Positions 1 to 8,625 of a stretch of 64,000 nucleotides of DNA are shown here, in pieces. The first letter of the stretch is position 1. Every line of letters begins with the position of its first letter. Below the pieces are notes generated by a model. It worked only from the letters and a program-made list of their open reading frames with translations. It was not told the DNA's origin and searched no databases. This DNA comes from CALBPI01 sp039814545 (GTDB taxonomy: Bacteria > Pseudomonadota > Gammaproteobacteria > Steroidobacterales > Woeseiaceae): the NCBI GenBank assembly GCA_039814545.1, contig JBCCBB010000002.1, positions 72,925-136,924 on the forward strand, written 5' to 3'. A program made the translations under genes and the position numbers.

Positions 1-984
1 ATTGAGCTCTCCCGAAGTGGTACGAATCCCCTCAAGGAGTTTCGTACCCTTCTTGATATCAGCCGGCTGATTGGGAGCGTTCGCCCCGACGTACTACATC
101 TCGTCACGATAAAGCCGGTCATTTACGGCGGTATTGCAGCGCGTCTGAACCGGGTACCCGCGTTAGTCTCGGCAATCTCGGGCCTCGGGTTCCTTTATGG
201 AACAGGCGCAAGCTGGAAAACCCGCATTCTCAGAGCGCTGCTCAAGCCGATGTATCGCTTCGCATTGCGGCATCGCAATGGAACAATCATCGTTCAAAAC
301 GATGAGGATGCCCGACAGATTCGCCGCCTAAGCGGGCGCAACGAAGATCACATCGTGCAGCTCAAGGGTTCGGGCGTCGATCTCGACCGTTTCACGGGCA
401 GCTCAGAGCCACCCCGCCCCATCGTCGCCCTTATGGCGGCTCGGATGTTGGCTGAGAAAGGTGTTTATACCTTTGTCGATGCGGCGCGCCGCCTCACGAC
501 ACAGCGTCGAAACGTCGTCTGCCGACTGATAGGATCACCCGACCCCGGCAACCCCGGATCGGTGACGACTGAAGAACTCGAAGCCTGGCAACAAGACGGC
601 ATCATCGAGTGGCAACCGTACACGGCGGATATGCCCAGCGCATTTGCACGATGTCATTTGTTTGTACTGCCGTCTTACTACGGCGAGGGCTTGCCAAAGG
701 TTTTATTGGAAGCTGCCGCAAGCCGTCGCGCGGTCATCACAACAGACCACCCGGGATGCCGGGATGCAATCATTGCCGGTAAGACGGGCTTGCTTGTACC
801 CCCGCGAGACTCGACGGCACTTGCAGATGCCATCCTGGAATTAGCGAGTGATGGAGCGCGCCGCCGGCTAATGGGGGGCGCGGGCTATGCCCTTGCCCAT
901 TCGCAATTCGCCGATAGCGCCATCGCGAATGCGCATCTCGATGTGTACGAGTCACTGCATGCCCGTTCGCAACGGACAAAGTAA
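1..984 (+). CDS. Glycosyltransferase family 4 protein, 5' partial
   Basis: The reading frame is open from the first base, so the N-terminus lies outside the window; 327 residues are visible. It reads like the C-terminal two thirds of a GT-B fold, GT4-type glycosyltransferase that adds a sugar from a nucleotide donor during O-antigen or exopolysaccharide assembly at the cytoplasmic face. Visible family marks are a HLVTIKPVIYGG segment early on, a Rossmann-like stretch beginning IVALMAARMLAEKGV, and the donor-site region PSYYGEGLPKVLLEAAA with its E-x7-E pattern, followed by the GLLVPPRD segment common in GT4 enzymes. It precedes a flippase gene on the same strand by 88 bases. The sugar and linkage cannot be read from the sequence. 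Confidence 0.9.
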   Translation: MELSRSGTNPLKEFRTLLDISRLIGSVRPDVLHLVTIKPVIYGGIAARLNRVPALVSAISGLGFLYGTGASWKTRILRALLKPMYRFALRHRNGTIIVQNDEDARQIRRLSGRNEDHIVQLKGSGVDLDRFTGSSEPPRPIVALMAARMLAEKGVYTFVDAARRLTTQRRNVVCRLIGSPDPGNPGSVTTEELEAWQQDGIIEWQPYTADMPSAFARCHLFVLPSYYGEGLPKVLLEAAASRRAVITTDHPGCRDAIIAGKTGLLVPPRDSTALADAILELASDGARRRLMGGAGYALAHSQFADSAIANAHLDVYESLHARSQRTK

Positions 985-1072
985 CCACGACTGTGTTTGC
1001 CGCGCATCCAGAGGTTGTTGGTGTGATACCGTCGTGCGCTCGGCGGGCTAACTGAGGCCGCAGGCCATCACC

Positions 1073-2323
1073 ATGCTCCGACCCTTTCTTTCGCTTTTTT
1101 CAGGCGCGGCAGCCGGGCAAGCCATTGTGTTTGCAGCGGCGCCAATTCTCACGAGAATCTATTCGCCAGACGAGTTCGGCGTACTGGGAATCTTCTCGTC
1201 GTACTTGGCGATTCTCACGCTCGTTGCATGTTTGCGATTCGAGCTTGCAATACCGCTCCCCAAATCCAATCGTGATGCTTGGCAGGTACTCGCCCTGTGC
1301 ATGTTACTCGTTGCAGCCCTATCCGTTCTATTGGCGGTCCTGGTGTTCGTGGCGGGTGATCGCCTGCTGCCGATTATTGGTGCAGAGTCCATCGGCCCTT
1401 ATGCTTGGTTATTCCCTGTTGCGCTGTTTTTCTCCGCGGGCTACCAGGCAGCCTCGCAGCTCGCACTGCGATATCGCGAATACGGGACACTGGCAAGCAC
1501 CAGAATCATGCAGGCCTCGCTCGGTGCATTCACTCAAATCTCTGCCGGACTCGTTGGCCTTAGCATCCTGGGCTTGCTCATTGGTCAGACCATTTCAGTC
1601 GGTTCCGGCAGCTTGCGATTGGCAAGGGTCCTGAGCCGAAAGGCTCCCGACCTAGCCAAGGAACTTAAACCTCACGCCATTCTAGCAGTCGCAAAACGGT
1701 ACGCGTCGTTTGCGTGGTTCGGATCCCCTGCCGCACTGCTCAACGGCCTAGCCTTGCACTTGCCCACGATCCTAATTGGATCGCTATATGATCCCATTAC
1801 TGCCGGACAGTTTTTTCTCGCACAGCGAGTGCTAAACCTGCCGTTACTGCTATTCAGTTCAGCGGTATCTCAATCCTATATGGGGGAGGCATCAGAGCTC
1901 TTACGATCCGGCGTTGCTGGGATAAACAAACTGTTCTGGAAGCTGGCAATGCTACTCGCGGCTCTGGCACTGCTCGGATCGCTGTGCGTCTACTATCTCT
2001 CGCCAATACTCTTCGGCATTGTGTTCGGAGAGGCCTGGTCCACATCGGGTGTGTTTGCGAGCCTACTCGCTTGCTACCTTGGTTTTAGGTTTGTCACGAC
2101 ATCGCTCGCGCCGACGCTGATTATTTTTGAACGCCAAGACTTGTCACTCATCGTGCAAATCTTGTCTGCCCTTGCCGTTATCGTGAGTTTTGGCCTTGCC
2201 TGGCATCAGGACTTGCCGGCCGTCGACACCGTCCTTCTGTACTCACTGTCAATGACCGTGCCCTACATCTTTGGGCTCTATTTCATCTACAGGACCGTAG
2301 CCACGCACGCTCTGCGGCAATAG
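1073..2323 (+). CDS. Wzx-like oligosaccharide flippase
   Basis: This 416-residue, almost wholly hydrophobic protein has about 12 predicted membrane segments. It matches the polysaccharide biosynthesis/Wzx family, which flips undecaprenyl-linked oligosaccharide units across the inner membrane. The N-terminus (FLSLFSGAAAGQAIVFAAAPILTRIYSPDEFG) is characteristic, with the usual L-T-R-I-Y-S/T-P-x-x-F/Y-G motif after the first helix. The length is normal for the family. It follows a glycosyltransferase gene and converges on the minus-strand polysaccharide operon ending at 2363. A matching Wzy polymerase is not seen in the window and may lie beyond its left edge. Confidence 0.88.
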   Translation: MLRPFLSLFSGAAAGQAIVFAAAPILTRIYSPDEFGVLGIFSSYLAILTLVACLRFELAIPLPKSNRDAWQVLALCMLLVAALSVLLAVLVFVAGDRLLPIIGAESIGPYAWLFPVALFFSAGYQAASQLALRYREYGTLASTRIMQASLGAFTQISAGLVGLSILGLLIGQTISVGSGSLRLARVLSRKAPDLAKELKPHAILAVAKRYASFAWFGSPAALLNGLALHLPTILIGSLYDPITAGQFFLAQRVLNLPLLLFSSAVSQSYMGEASELLRSGVAGINKLFWKLAMLLAALALLGSLCVYYLSPILFGIVFGEAWSTSGVFASLLACYLGFRFVTTSLAPTLIIFERQDLSLIVQILSALAVIVSFGLAWHQDLPAVDTVLLYSLSMTVPYIFGLYFIYRTVATHALRQ

Positions 2324-2362
2324 GCGGCAAAACCGATATCCCCCCAACCGACGCGACGCCCG

Positions 2363-3685
2363 TTACTTGATCGCTACCAAGAGCGGTCGGTTGTTGTTCT
2401 CTGGAAGAAAATCGTCATCACACATGCCCAACGACTCAACGTGCTTGAATCCCACGGCTCGCAAACTGGCTTCTGCCGCTTCCGCCGCCGTGGACGAATT
2501 CCCTTCAAAATAAAGCTTGGTGGCCGTGACCTCAGCAAGCAGCCTAAACAACCGCTCCGGTTTCTTGACATGCGCTTCGATGGCAAAACAAAACACCGTG
2601 TCAAAAGGTTCGCCCAAGTCCTGCGCCTCGAGGAGATCGATATCTGCTTGTCGAAACTCGAGCGAGTTAAAGCCGTTGTATGCGGCAATTGTCCGAGATA
2701 ACTCGATCTTCTCCGCGTCGTATTCGATGCCTATACTCTGTCTCGGTCCCAGACGTTGGGCTTCGAGAAGCATGCCGCCGATGTTGCTGCCAAGATCCAG
2801 CAGCCGCTTGCCTTCTATATCTACTGCGTTGATGCCAAGTGTTCGAAAACGCAGCGCACAGTTCCGCTGCGCCTCGGAAGGGCTAACGCTAAAGTGCGGC
2901 AGCTCCATGGAGTTGTAGATTCGTTGCGCCCGGCACGTGTGCCGAGTGCCCCGCTTCTTGAAAGTCAGTGAAGCTTCACGGAGCCTGTCTCGGAGATCGT
3001 CCTCGAGCTGTCGGATCGACACATCGAGAGGAACCCTCAGCGTGTTTAGCAGTGAATTCGGATCCACCGACTGATAGCACATGTTCTCGGTTGCGAAAGG
3101 CGAATCCAATCCGGTGCCAACGAGATCATAAGACTCAGGAAACGCAGGACGATCGTGTTCCAAATACGGTTGCAACACCTCAAAGTCGACGATTCGAAGT
3201 TGAGCGTCCTCCCAGAACATATTTCTAGAATGAAAATCACGATGGGCGTAGCCTTGAGCAAAGATCTCGAAAGCCACGTGCATCGCTTGCCGGGCAACCT
3301 CCAGTCTTTCCTGCTCGGACAAGCTCTCTGCCACCCGGTCCAGGCGTCGTTCCTCAGGCAGTAGCGCCAAGGTAATGTGGGAGGCACCTTGTTCGATAAT
3401 CGGAACCATCCATGGTCGCTCACCGAAAAGCTCCCGCGCCGCAATTTCGCGAGTCATGCACGCCAGGGCTTCCTCGTTTTCCGAAAAGACCTTTCGAATG
3501 TGGGTCTCTCCATCGAGCTCAACTTTACGGCAAACCGCCCGATTGCCGGCATGGGTGACATCCGGGAGCTGCAGAAGCAGCTTCTTCTTCGCTTCGCGCG
3601 CCCGGTGACTAATACCCGCTTTCACGCGATCGGGGGCACGCCAGATCATCGTGATTTTCCGCGCCCATTCGGTCAGGGTACTCAT
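2363..3685 (-). CDS. Fusion of a lipopolysaccharide-kinase-like domain and a SAM methyltransferase
   Basis: The 440-residue protein has two domains. Residues about 55-180 resemble small LPS (Kdo/WaaP, InaA-like) kinases: catalytic-loop HRDFHSRN (HRD at 148-150, N155) and a metal-binding DFE at 167-169 in place of DFG. Residues about 265-440 are a class I methyltransferase: SAM-binding DLGSNIGG at 297-304 and acidic EYD at 321-323. It is the last gene of the minus-strand polysaccharide operon, so a role in phosphorylating and methylating a glycan, possibly as a chain-terminating cap, is a reasonable inference. In the E. coli O9a system WbdD combines methyltransferase and kinase activity for that purpose, but with the domains in the opposite order. 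The acceptor is unknown. Confidence 0.82.
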   Translation of the reverse strand: MSTLTEWARKITMIWRAPDRVKAGISHRAREAKKKLLLQLPDVTHAGNRAVCRKVELDGETHIRKVFSENEEALACMTREIAARELFGERPWMVPIIEQGASHITLALLPEERRLDRVAESLSEQERLEVARQAMHVAFEIFAQGYAHRDFHSRNMFWEDAQLRIVDFEVLQPYLEHDRPAFPESYDLVGTGLDSPFATENMCYQSVDPNSLLNTLRVPLDVSIRQLEDDLRDRLREASLTFKKRGTRHTCRAQRIYNSMELPHFSVSPSEAQRNCALRFRTLGINAVDIEGKRLLDLGSNIGGMLLEAQRLGPRQSIGIEYDAEKIELSRTIAAYNGFNSLEFRQADIDLLEAQDLGEPFDTVFCFAIEAHVKKPERLFRLLAEVTATKLYFEGNSSTAAEAAEASLRAVGFKHVESLGMCDDDFLPENNNRPLLVAIK

Positions 3686-3815
3686 AGCCAGTTCCTATTC
3701 TTCTTGCAGCATCGACATCACAATACTCGCGCCCGAAAGCACTCTGCGAGTGCCTCAAAACGCGTTCGTCGCCCCTTCGGACGGACCGCGTATTCTCCGC
3801 GATCTGCTTCGCTTT

Positions 3816-5093
3816 TCATAGTGACGAAATCTCGGCAGCAAAGCGTTCTCCCAAGAACGTCTCAGAGAACTGATCCGGCGGCTCCGCGTATGACGTCGCC
3901 TCGCTGCAAGCTGACAGGAACTCCCGCACCGGGCGGCTTGCCGGGTTTCGATAGTCGACAAGAAAGACGTTGCTGATAGACCGAGAAACCTGCCATAACG
4001 CACTCTTCTCATGAGTGACGGCGAGAATCGGCTTTCGGAACAACAGATACTCAAAAAGCTTGCTGGGCAGCGCTGCGTGGGAAGCTGACAGAAGCAACAA
4101 CCCCTGGCACTGGCCTAGGATGTTCATCATGTCTTCGCGGGGCACTGCGGCCTGCACATCTATGTCCCAATCATGGCGCTGAAACCGTCTTACCAGGGCA
4201 TCGACGTCTTCCAGATCTAGCGAAGTCAGGCTCCCAAGCAGCAGCGCCCTGCCGCTCAACCCACTGTCGCCGATAGCGAGAAGGAGAGGTTCAAGCAAGA
4301 TCTTTGGTCTCTGCGTCAATCGCGAACCCGTGAACCGGCCCGCATGCACAAGGACAAGTCCCGAATCGCTGTCCTGCGCGTCCGCGACAGACTGCGGGAC
4401 AATGCTGGTTGGTGGATAGGCATTGGTGAGAATGCTGATCTTGTCCTGACACCGGCGGTATCGCCTCGACAAGAGATCCTGCCAGACCTCGGATGTGACA
4501 AAGACTTTCGCCGCTTGCCGCAACACCTTGGCCTCTTGTCGCCCTTCGCGCCATCGTCTCATTGCTGAAACTCTGAGCAGAGGTTTCAGTGGTTCGTCGA
4601 GCCAGCCGTCGCGCATGTCGATTACGAGCCGAGCGTGCAATTTCCTGGCGAGCGCAGATGCGCCTACATGCGCCGATTCGGGCGGGCTCGATGACAGCAC
4701 GAACGCCGCACCCTTACAGGCCTGGAGCAATGTCGCGTTACGTGCCGAAATCTCAGACCAAATGATGCCAGGGTCTGGGCTTAACAGTCGCGTCGCTACC
4801 CAACGACGAACGTGATTTACCTTCCTGGCAGGAGCGCCTCTAACGGCTGCAGACGTCTCCCGGTAGAAGCCTGAGGGGTCCCGCACCGATACCTCGAGCC
4901 CCCATTCCCTTTCTAGAATCCCGGTCTTTGATCCGGCGCGCACAAGTACGACACAGTAATTCAGTGCAGTCAGCCACCGCAGGAATCGATCGATCCTGTA
5001 ATTGCCGACATGACCCTGTTGCCCCCAGAATGGCGCAAATAGGACAGCTTTTTGTCGCTCGCCGTTCAAGTCAACTGACAACAAACGTTCCAA
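3816..5093 (-). CDS. Glycosyltransferase, GT4-like
   Basis: The 425-residue protein reads like a GT-B glycosyltransferase. The N-terminal half holds an acceptor-side segment (VLFAPFWGQQGHVGNYRIDRF) and VLSSSPPESAH followed by LVIDMRDGWL, a pattern common in GT4 proteins of polysaccharide loci. The C-terminal half carries VLVHAGRFTG and a donor-side LPSKLFEYLLFRKPILAV segment. It lies between rfbC (86-base gap) and the kinase-methyltransferase gene. A rhamnose donor is plausible because the dTDP-rhamnose genes are in the same run, but that is inference. The assigned start is TTG at 5093 and is uncertain; no strong Shine-Dalgarno sequence decides it. Codon use and base composition look less GC-rich than in the rfb genes. 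Confidence 0.82.
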   Translation of the reverse strand: MERLLSVDLNGERQKAVLFAPFWGQQGHVGNYRIDRFLRWLTALNYCVVLVRAGSKTGILEREWGLEVSVRDPSGFYRETSAAVRGAPARKVNHVRRWVATRLLSPDPGIIWSEISARNATLLQACKGAAFVLSSSPPESAHVGASALARKLHARLVIDMRDGWLDEPLKPLLRVSAMRRWREGRQEAKVLRQAAKVFVTSEVWQDLLSRRYRRCQDKISILTNAYPPTSIVPQSVADAQDSDSGLVLVHAGRFTGSRLTQRPKILLEPLLLAIGDSGLSGRALLLGSLTSLDLEDVDALVRRFQRHDWDIDVQAAVPREDMMNILGQCQGLLLLSASHAALPSKLFEYLLFRKPILAVTHEKSALWQVSRSISNVFLVDYRNPASRPVREFLSACSEATSYAEPPDQFSETFLGERFAAEISSL

Positions 5094-5178
5094 ACTCGAG
5101 ACACTGACTTAAATCGGAATCCGCGGCGCCAGCGAGGACGAACCAATCGACGATGCACGAAACACTGCCCATTGTTCG

Positions 5179-5712
5179 TTAGACGAGCGCCTCGCCTCTT
5201 GCGTCCTTCTCCGACAGCACGGGTAGACCGTCAATTGGCCAAGAGACCCCAATCGTCGGATCATTCCAGACGATGCAGCCCTCATCCGAAGGTCTGTAGT
5301 AGTCGGTGACTTTGTACATGACCTCTGCAACATCGCTGGTCACGAGGAACCCATGAGCGAAGCCCTCGGGGACCCATAGCTGGCGTCGGTTGTCAGCAGA
5401 GAGGTTGACACCCACCCATTGAGCGTAGGTCTTGGAATTCGGCCGAATATCGACGGCGACATCAAAAATCTCGCCGACCGCGACCCGAAGTAGCTTTCCT
5501 TGCGGATGTTGCTTTTGGAAATGCAGGCCCCGCAATACGCCCTTGGTCGATGCACTGTGGTTGTCTTGAACAAACACGCTATCGACGCCAGTGGCCTGGG
5601 CGAAATCCTGTGCATTGAAGCTCTCGAAAAAGAACCCACGTTCGTCTTCGAAAACGCGGGGCTCCAGGATCAAAACGCCGGGCAGCGCTGTTTCAATAAC
5701 GGTATACGGCAT
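5179..5712 (-). CDS. rfbC: dTDP-4-dehydrorhamnose 3,5-epimerase
   Basis: This is the third enzyme of dTDP-L-rhamnose synthesis; it epimerises C3 and C5 of dTDP-4-keto-6-deoxyglucose. The 177-residue protein has the RmlC cupin landmarks: RGFFFESFN near residue 26, the VLRGLHFQ motif with catalytic-type His64, GEIFDVAVDIR, the PEGFAHGF segment and the YKVTDYY tyrosine region. I place the start at ATG 5712 (MPYTVIETALPG), the usual RmlC beginning; a longer frame runs to 5760 but would overlap rfbA. The gap to rfbA is only 10 bases, consistent with cotranscription. The length is typical of the family. Confidence 0.96.
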   Translation of the reverse strand: MPYTVIETALPGVLILEPRVFEDERGFFFESFNAQDFAQATGVDSVFVQDNHSASTKGVLRGLHFQKQHPQGKLLRVAVGEIFDVAVDIRPNSKTYAQWVGVNLSADNRRQLWVPEGFAHGFLVTSDVAEVMYKVTDYYRPSDEGCIVWNDPTIGVSWPIDGLPVLSEKDARGEALV

Positions 5713-5722
5713 TGGGACCTGA

Positions 5723-6589
5723 CTATTGAATAAGGTTGAGCAGATAGCGACCGTAGTCATTCTTCTTCAGCGGTTCAGCCAGACGGGCGACTTCTTCTGC
5801 ACCGATCCAGCCCTTCGTAAAGGCAATCTCCTCAGGGCACGCGACCATGAAGCCTTGCCGCTTCTGCAGGGTGGCGATAAAGCTCGATGCCTCGTGAAGG
5901 CTATCGTGAGTCCCGGTGTCGAGCCAAGCAAAGCCGCGCCCCATCTTCTCGACATTGAGCTGTCCCCTCTCGAGATAGGCCTTGTTGACATCCGTGATCT
6001 CGAGCTCGCCACGTGCAGACGGTTTCAATGCTGCGGCGATATCGCACACCTGTTGGTCATAAAAGTACAGCCCCGTCACCGCGTAATTCGACTTTGGTGC
6101 GCTTGGCTTTTCTTCAATACTGATCGCACGCTGCGCGGCATCAAACTCGACAACGCCATACCGCTCCGGATCGGTCACGTGGTAGGCAAACACCGTGGCA
6201 CCCTGGTCTTTCTCGTTCGCCGATTGCAATTGCTTCACGAGATCGTGACCAAAGAAGATATTGTCACCCAATATCAGCGCGCTGGGATCCGCGCCGACGA
6301 AGTCGCGACCGATGACAAAGGCCTGCGCCAAACCGTCCGGCGAAGGCTGGACTGCGTACTGAATGCGAATGCCCCACTGCGAGCCGTCACCCAGTAGTTC
6401 GGCAAACCGTGGTGTGTCGGACGGCGTAGAGATCACGAGACACTCGCGAATACCGGCGAGCATCAATGTGGTCAGCGGGTAATAGATCATCGGCTTGTCA
6501 TAGATCGGCATAAGCTGCTTTGACACAGCCTGCGTCACGGGATACAGCCTAGTCCCTGATCCACCAGCAAGGATAATGCCTTTACGCAT
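5723..6589 (-). CDS. rfbA: Glucose-1-phosphate thymidylyltransferase
   Basis: It makes dTDP-glucose from dTTP and glucose 1-phosphate, the first step of dTDP-L-rhamnose synthesis. The 288-residue protein starts MRKGIILAGGSGTRLYP, with the nucleotidyltransferase signature GGSGTRLYP at residues 9-17. It also has SKQLMPIYDKPMIYYPL, the ALILGDNIFFG segment with the metal-binding Asp, and EKP at the sugar site. The length is normal. The start overlaps the end of rfbD by 8 bases, indicating translational coupling in the order rfbB-rfbD-rfbA-rfbC. Confidence 0.97.
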   Translation of the reverse strand: MRKGIILAGGSGTRLYPVTQAVSKQLMPIYDKPMIYYPLTTLMLAGIRECLVISTPSDTPRFAELLGDGSQWGIRIQYAVQPSPDGLAQAFVIGRDFVGADPSALILGDNIFFGHDLVKQLQSANEKDQGATVFAYHVTDPERYGVVEFDAAQRAISIEEKPSAPKSNYAVTGLYFYDQQVCDIAAALKPSARGELEITDVNKAYLERGQLNVEKMGRGFAWLDTGTHDSLHEASSFIATLQKRQGFMVACPEEIAFTKGWIGAEEVARLAEPLKKNDYGRYLLNLIQ

Positions 6590-7520
6590 GTCGTGCCTCT
6601 GGTGCCGCCTCGGTCTTCAGGCGCTCGAGGACCTGACCAACGCTGTCTTGCCACGGTGGCGGTGCGATCCCGAAGGCGTTCTCAATCTTGGACGTGCTGA
6701 GCACCGAATAACCAGGTCGCTCTGCCTTCATCGGGAATGCCGCTGAGCTCACGGGTATCACCGAATCGGGTGTCGCAAGCAACGGAAACCCTCTGACTGA
6801 GGCTTGAGTGACGATGTCCTTCGCATAAGCGTGCCGGCTCGTCGCGCCGGCGGCGGCGTAATGATAAAGCCCCCACCGCGCATCGTTCTCGGCAACATCA
6901 TCAAGCGACGCCACGATCACCGCCGTCACTGCCGCCAGCTCGTGAGCCGCGGTCGGCACACCCGTCTCATCGTCGACGATAGTGAGCTTGTCGCGCTCAA
7001 GAGCAAGTCTGAGCACCGTCTTGAGAAAGTTCTTACCGTGCTCGCTGTAAACCCAGCTCGTACGGATCGTCACATGCCGCTCGCACGATTCAGCGATACC
7101 CCGCTCGCCGTCCAGCTTACTTGCGGCATAGACCGACAGCGGCGCGGTTGCCGCCGACTCGGCGTAAGGCTCGCGCGCTTTGCCATCGAACACGTAGTCT
7201 GTCGAGTAATGCACGACCGCCGCGCCCACAGTTTGTGCCTCTTCAGCGATAACTCGTGGCGCAACGGCGTTGGCTGCGAACGCCCTTTCCGGCTCGTCTT
7301 CGGCGAGCTCCACATTTGTGTACGCCGCGGCGTTAACAATCCATCGGGGCCTCGCGCTGCGAATCGCGCTGCGAATACTCGCGGGCTCAGTAAGATCAAC
7401 CGACGTCCGATCAGCAATTGCAACGCGCGGCGCCAACTGATCGTGCGCGCAAATTGCGCGACCAACCTGGCCGCTGGCCCCAAGCAATAGGAGATCTCGA
7501 TGAGACGCTTCAGCCCCCAT
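6582..7520 (-). CDS. rfbD: dTDP-4-dehydrorhamnose reductase
   Basis: It reduces dTDP-4-keto-L-rhamnose to dTDP-L-rhamnose, the final step of the pathway. The 312-residue SDR-type protein shows the nucleotide-binding GASGQVG at residues 14-20, NAAAYTNVELAEDEP, the STDYVFDG motif and the catalytic YxxxK as Y131/K135 within YAASKLDGE. These are all hallmarks of RmlD. It overlaps rfbB by 11 bases upstream and rfbA by 8 bases downstream, so the block is almost certainly one transcript. Length is slightly above the typical 300 residues. Confidence 0.96.
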   Translation of the reverse strand: MGAEASHRDLLLLGASGQVGRAICAHDQLAPRVAIADRTSVDLTEPASIRSAIRSARPRWIVNAAAYTNVELAEDEPERAFAANAVAPRVIAEEAQTVGAAVVHYSTDYVFDGKAREPYAESAATAPLSVYAASKLDGERGIAESCERHVTIRTSWVYSEHGKNFLKTVLRLALERDKLTIVDDETGVPTAAHELAAVTAVIVASLDDVAENDARWGLYHYAAAGATSRHAYAKDIVTQASVRGFPLLATPDSVIPVSSAAFPMKAERPGYSVLSTSKIENAFGIAPPPWQDSVGQVLERLKTEAAPEARHA

Positions 7521-8601
7521 AATGTCGGTCCACCCACTGGCGGTACTCGCCGCTCACAACACTTTGCACCCAAGGCTCGTTCTGCAAGTACCAGTCAACC
7601 GTCTTTCGAATACCGCTCTCGAAGGTCTCTTGAGGCTGCCATTCAAGCTCAGCCGCCACTTTGCTCGCATCGATCGCGTATCGACGATCGTGACCGGGTC
7701 GATCGTTCACATACTCAATTTGCGACTCATAGGTACCCCCACCCGAACGGGGTCGCACATCGTCTAGATAGCCGCAAATCGTTTTGACAACTTCAAGATT
7801 GGCCATTTCGCAATTGCCGCCAATGTTGTAGGTCTCCCCAACATGACCCGCATTCAATGCGCGCAGGATCGCGCGACAGTGATCTTCAACGAAAAGCCAG
7901 TCGCGAATCTGCTGGCCGTCGCCGTAGATTGGCAGCGCCTTACCCGCGAGCGCATTCACGATCATCAAAGGAATCAGTTTTTCTGGGAACTGGTAGGGCC
8001 CGTAGTTATTGCTGCAATTGGTCGTCAGCACCGGTAGCGCATAGGTGTGGTGCCAGGCGCGCACCAGATGATCAGAGGCCGCCTTGGACGCTGCGTAGGG
8101 CGAATTCGGCTGGTAAGGATTCGACTCGCTGAACGGCGCGTCGTCCTTTGCCAGCGTCCCGTACACCTCGTCTGTTGAAACATGCAAGAAGCGGAATGAA
8201 TCGCGCGCAGCGCCGCTCAACGCACCCCAATAGGTCCTAACCGATTCGAGCAAGCGAAACGTGCCGGAGATATTCGTATCAATGAATGCGCTCGGCCCAT
8301 GGATTGACCGATCAACATGCGACTCCGCAGCAAAATTCAGCACTGCCACGGGCCGATGCTGTTGCAGCAGCCCGCCAATCAGCTCGGCATCACCAATATC
8401 GCCTTGCACAAACACATGCCGCGGATCGTCCGCGAGCGCTACCAGGTTGCCTAGATTGCCCGCATAGGTGAGCTTGTCGACGTTGATCACCGTGTAACCG
8501 GTGCTCTCAAGGCAATGCAACACAAAATTGCTGCCGATGAATCCGGCACCGCCTGTAACCACAATGCATGAGGTTGTGTTGATGTCAGCCACTCCTGGCA
8601 A
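7510..8601 (-). CDS. rfbB: dTDP-glucose 4,6-dehydratase
   Basis: It converts dTDP-glucose to dTDP-4-keto-6-deoxyglucose. The 363-residue extended SDR shows VTGGAGFIGSNF for NAD binding, NFAAESHVDRSI, the active-site STDEVYG motif with the Asp-Glu pair that RmlB uses for dehydration, and the YAASKAASDHLV YxxxK element. It also has TNCSNNYGPYQFPEKLIPL, which is diagnostic for RmlB. The called start is TTG at 8601, preceded by a GAGGG-like Shine-Dalgarno; a GTG nine bases downstream (8592) is an alternative. Only 24 bases separate it from wzz. Confidence 0.97.
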   Translation of the reverse strand: MPGVADINTTSCIVVTGGAGFIGSNFVLHCLESTGYTVINVDKLTYAGNLGNLVALADDPRHVFVQGDIGDAELIGGLLQQHRPVAVLNFAAESHVDRSIHGPSAFIDTNISGTFRLLESVRTYWGALSGAARDSFRFLHVSTDEVYGTLAKDDAPFSESNPYQPNSPYAASKAASDHLVRAWHHTYALPVLTTNCSNNYGPYQFPEKLIPLMIVNALAGKALPIYGDGQQIRDWLFVEDHCRAILRALNAGHVGETYNIGGNCEMANLEVVKTICGYLDDVRPRSGGGTYESQIEYVNDRPGHDRRYAIDASKVAAELEWQPQETFESGIRKTVDWYLQNEPWVQSVVSGEYRQWVDRHYGG

Positions 8602-8625
8602 CGAGCCCTCAGGCCGTGCGCACGG

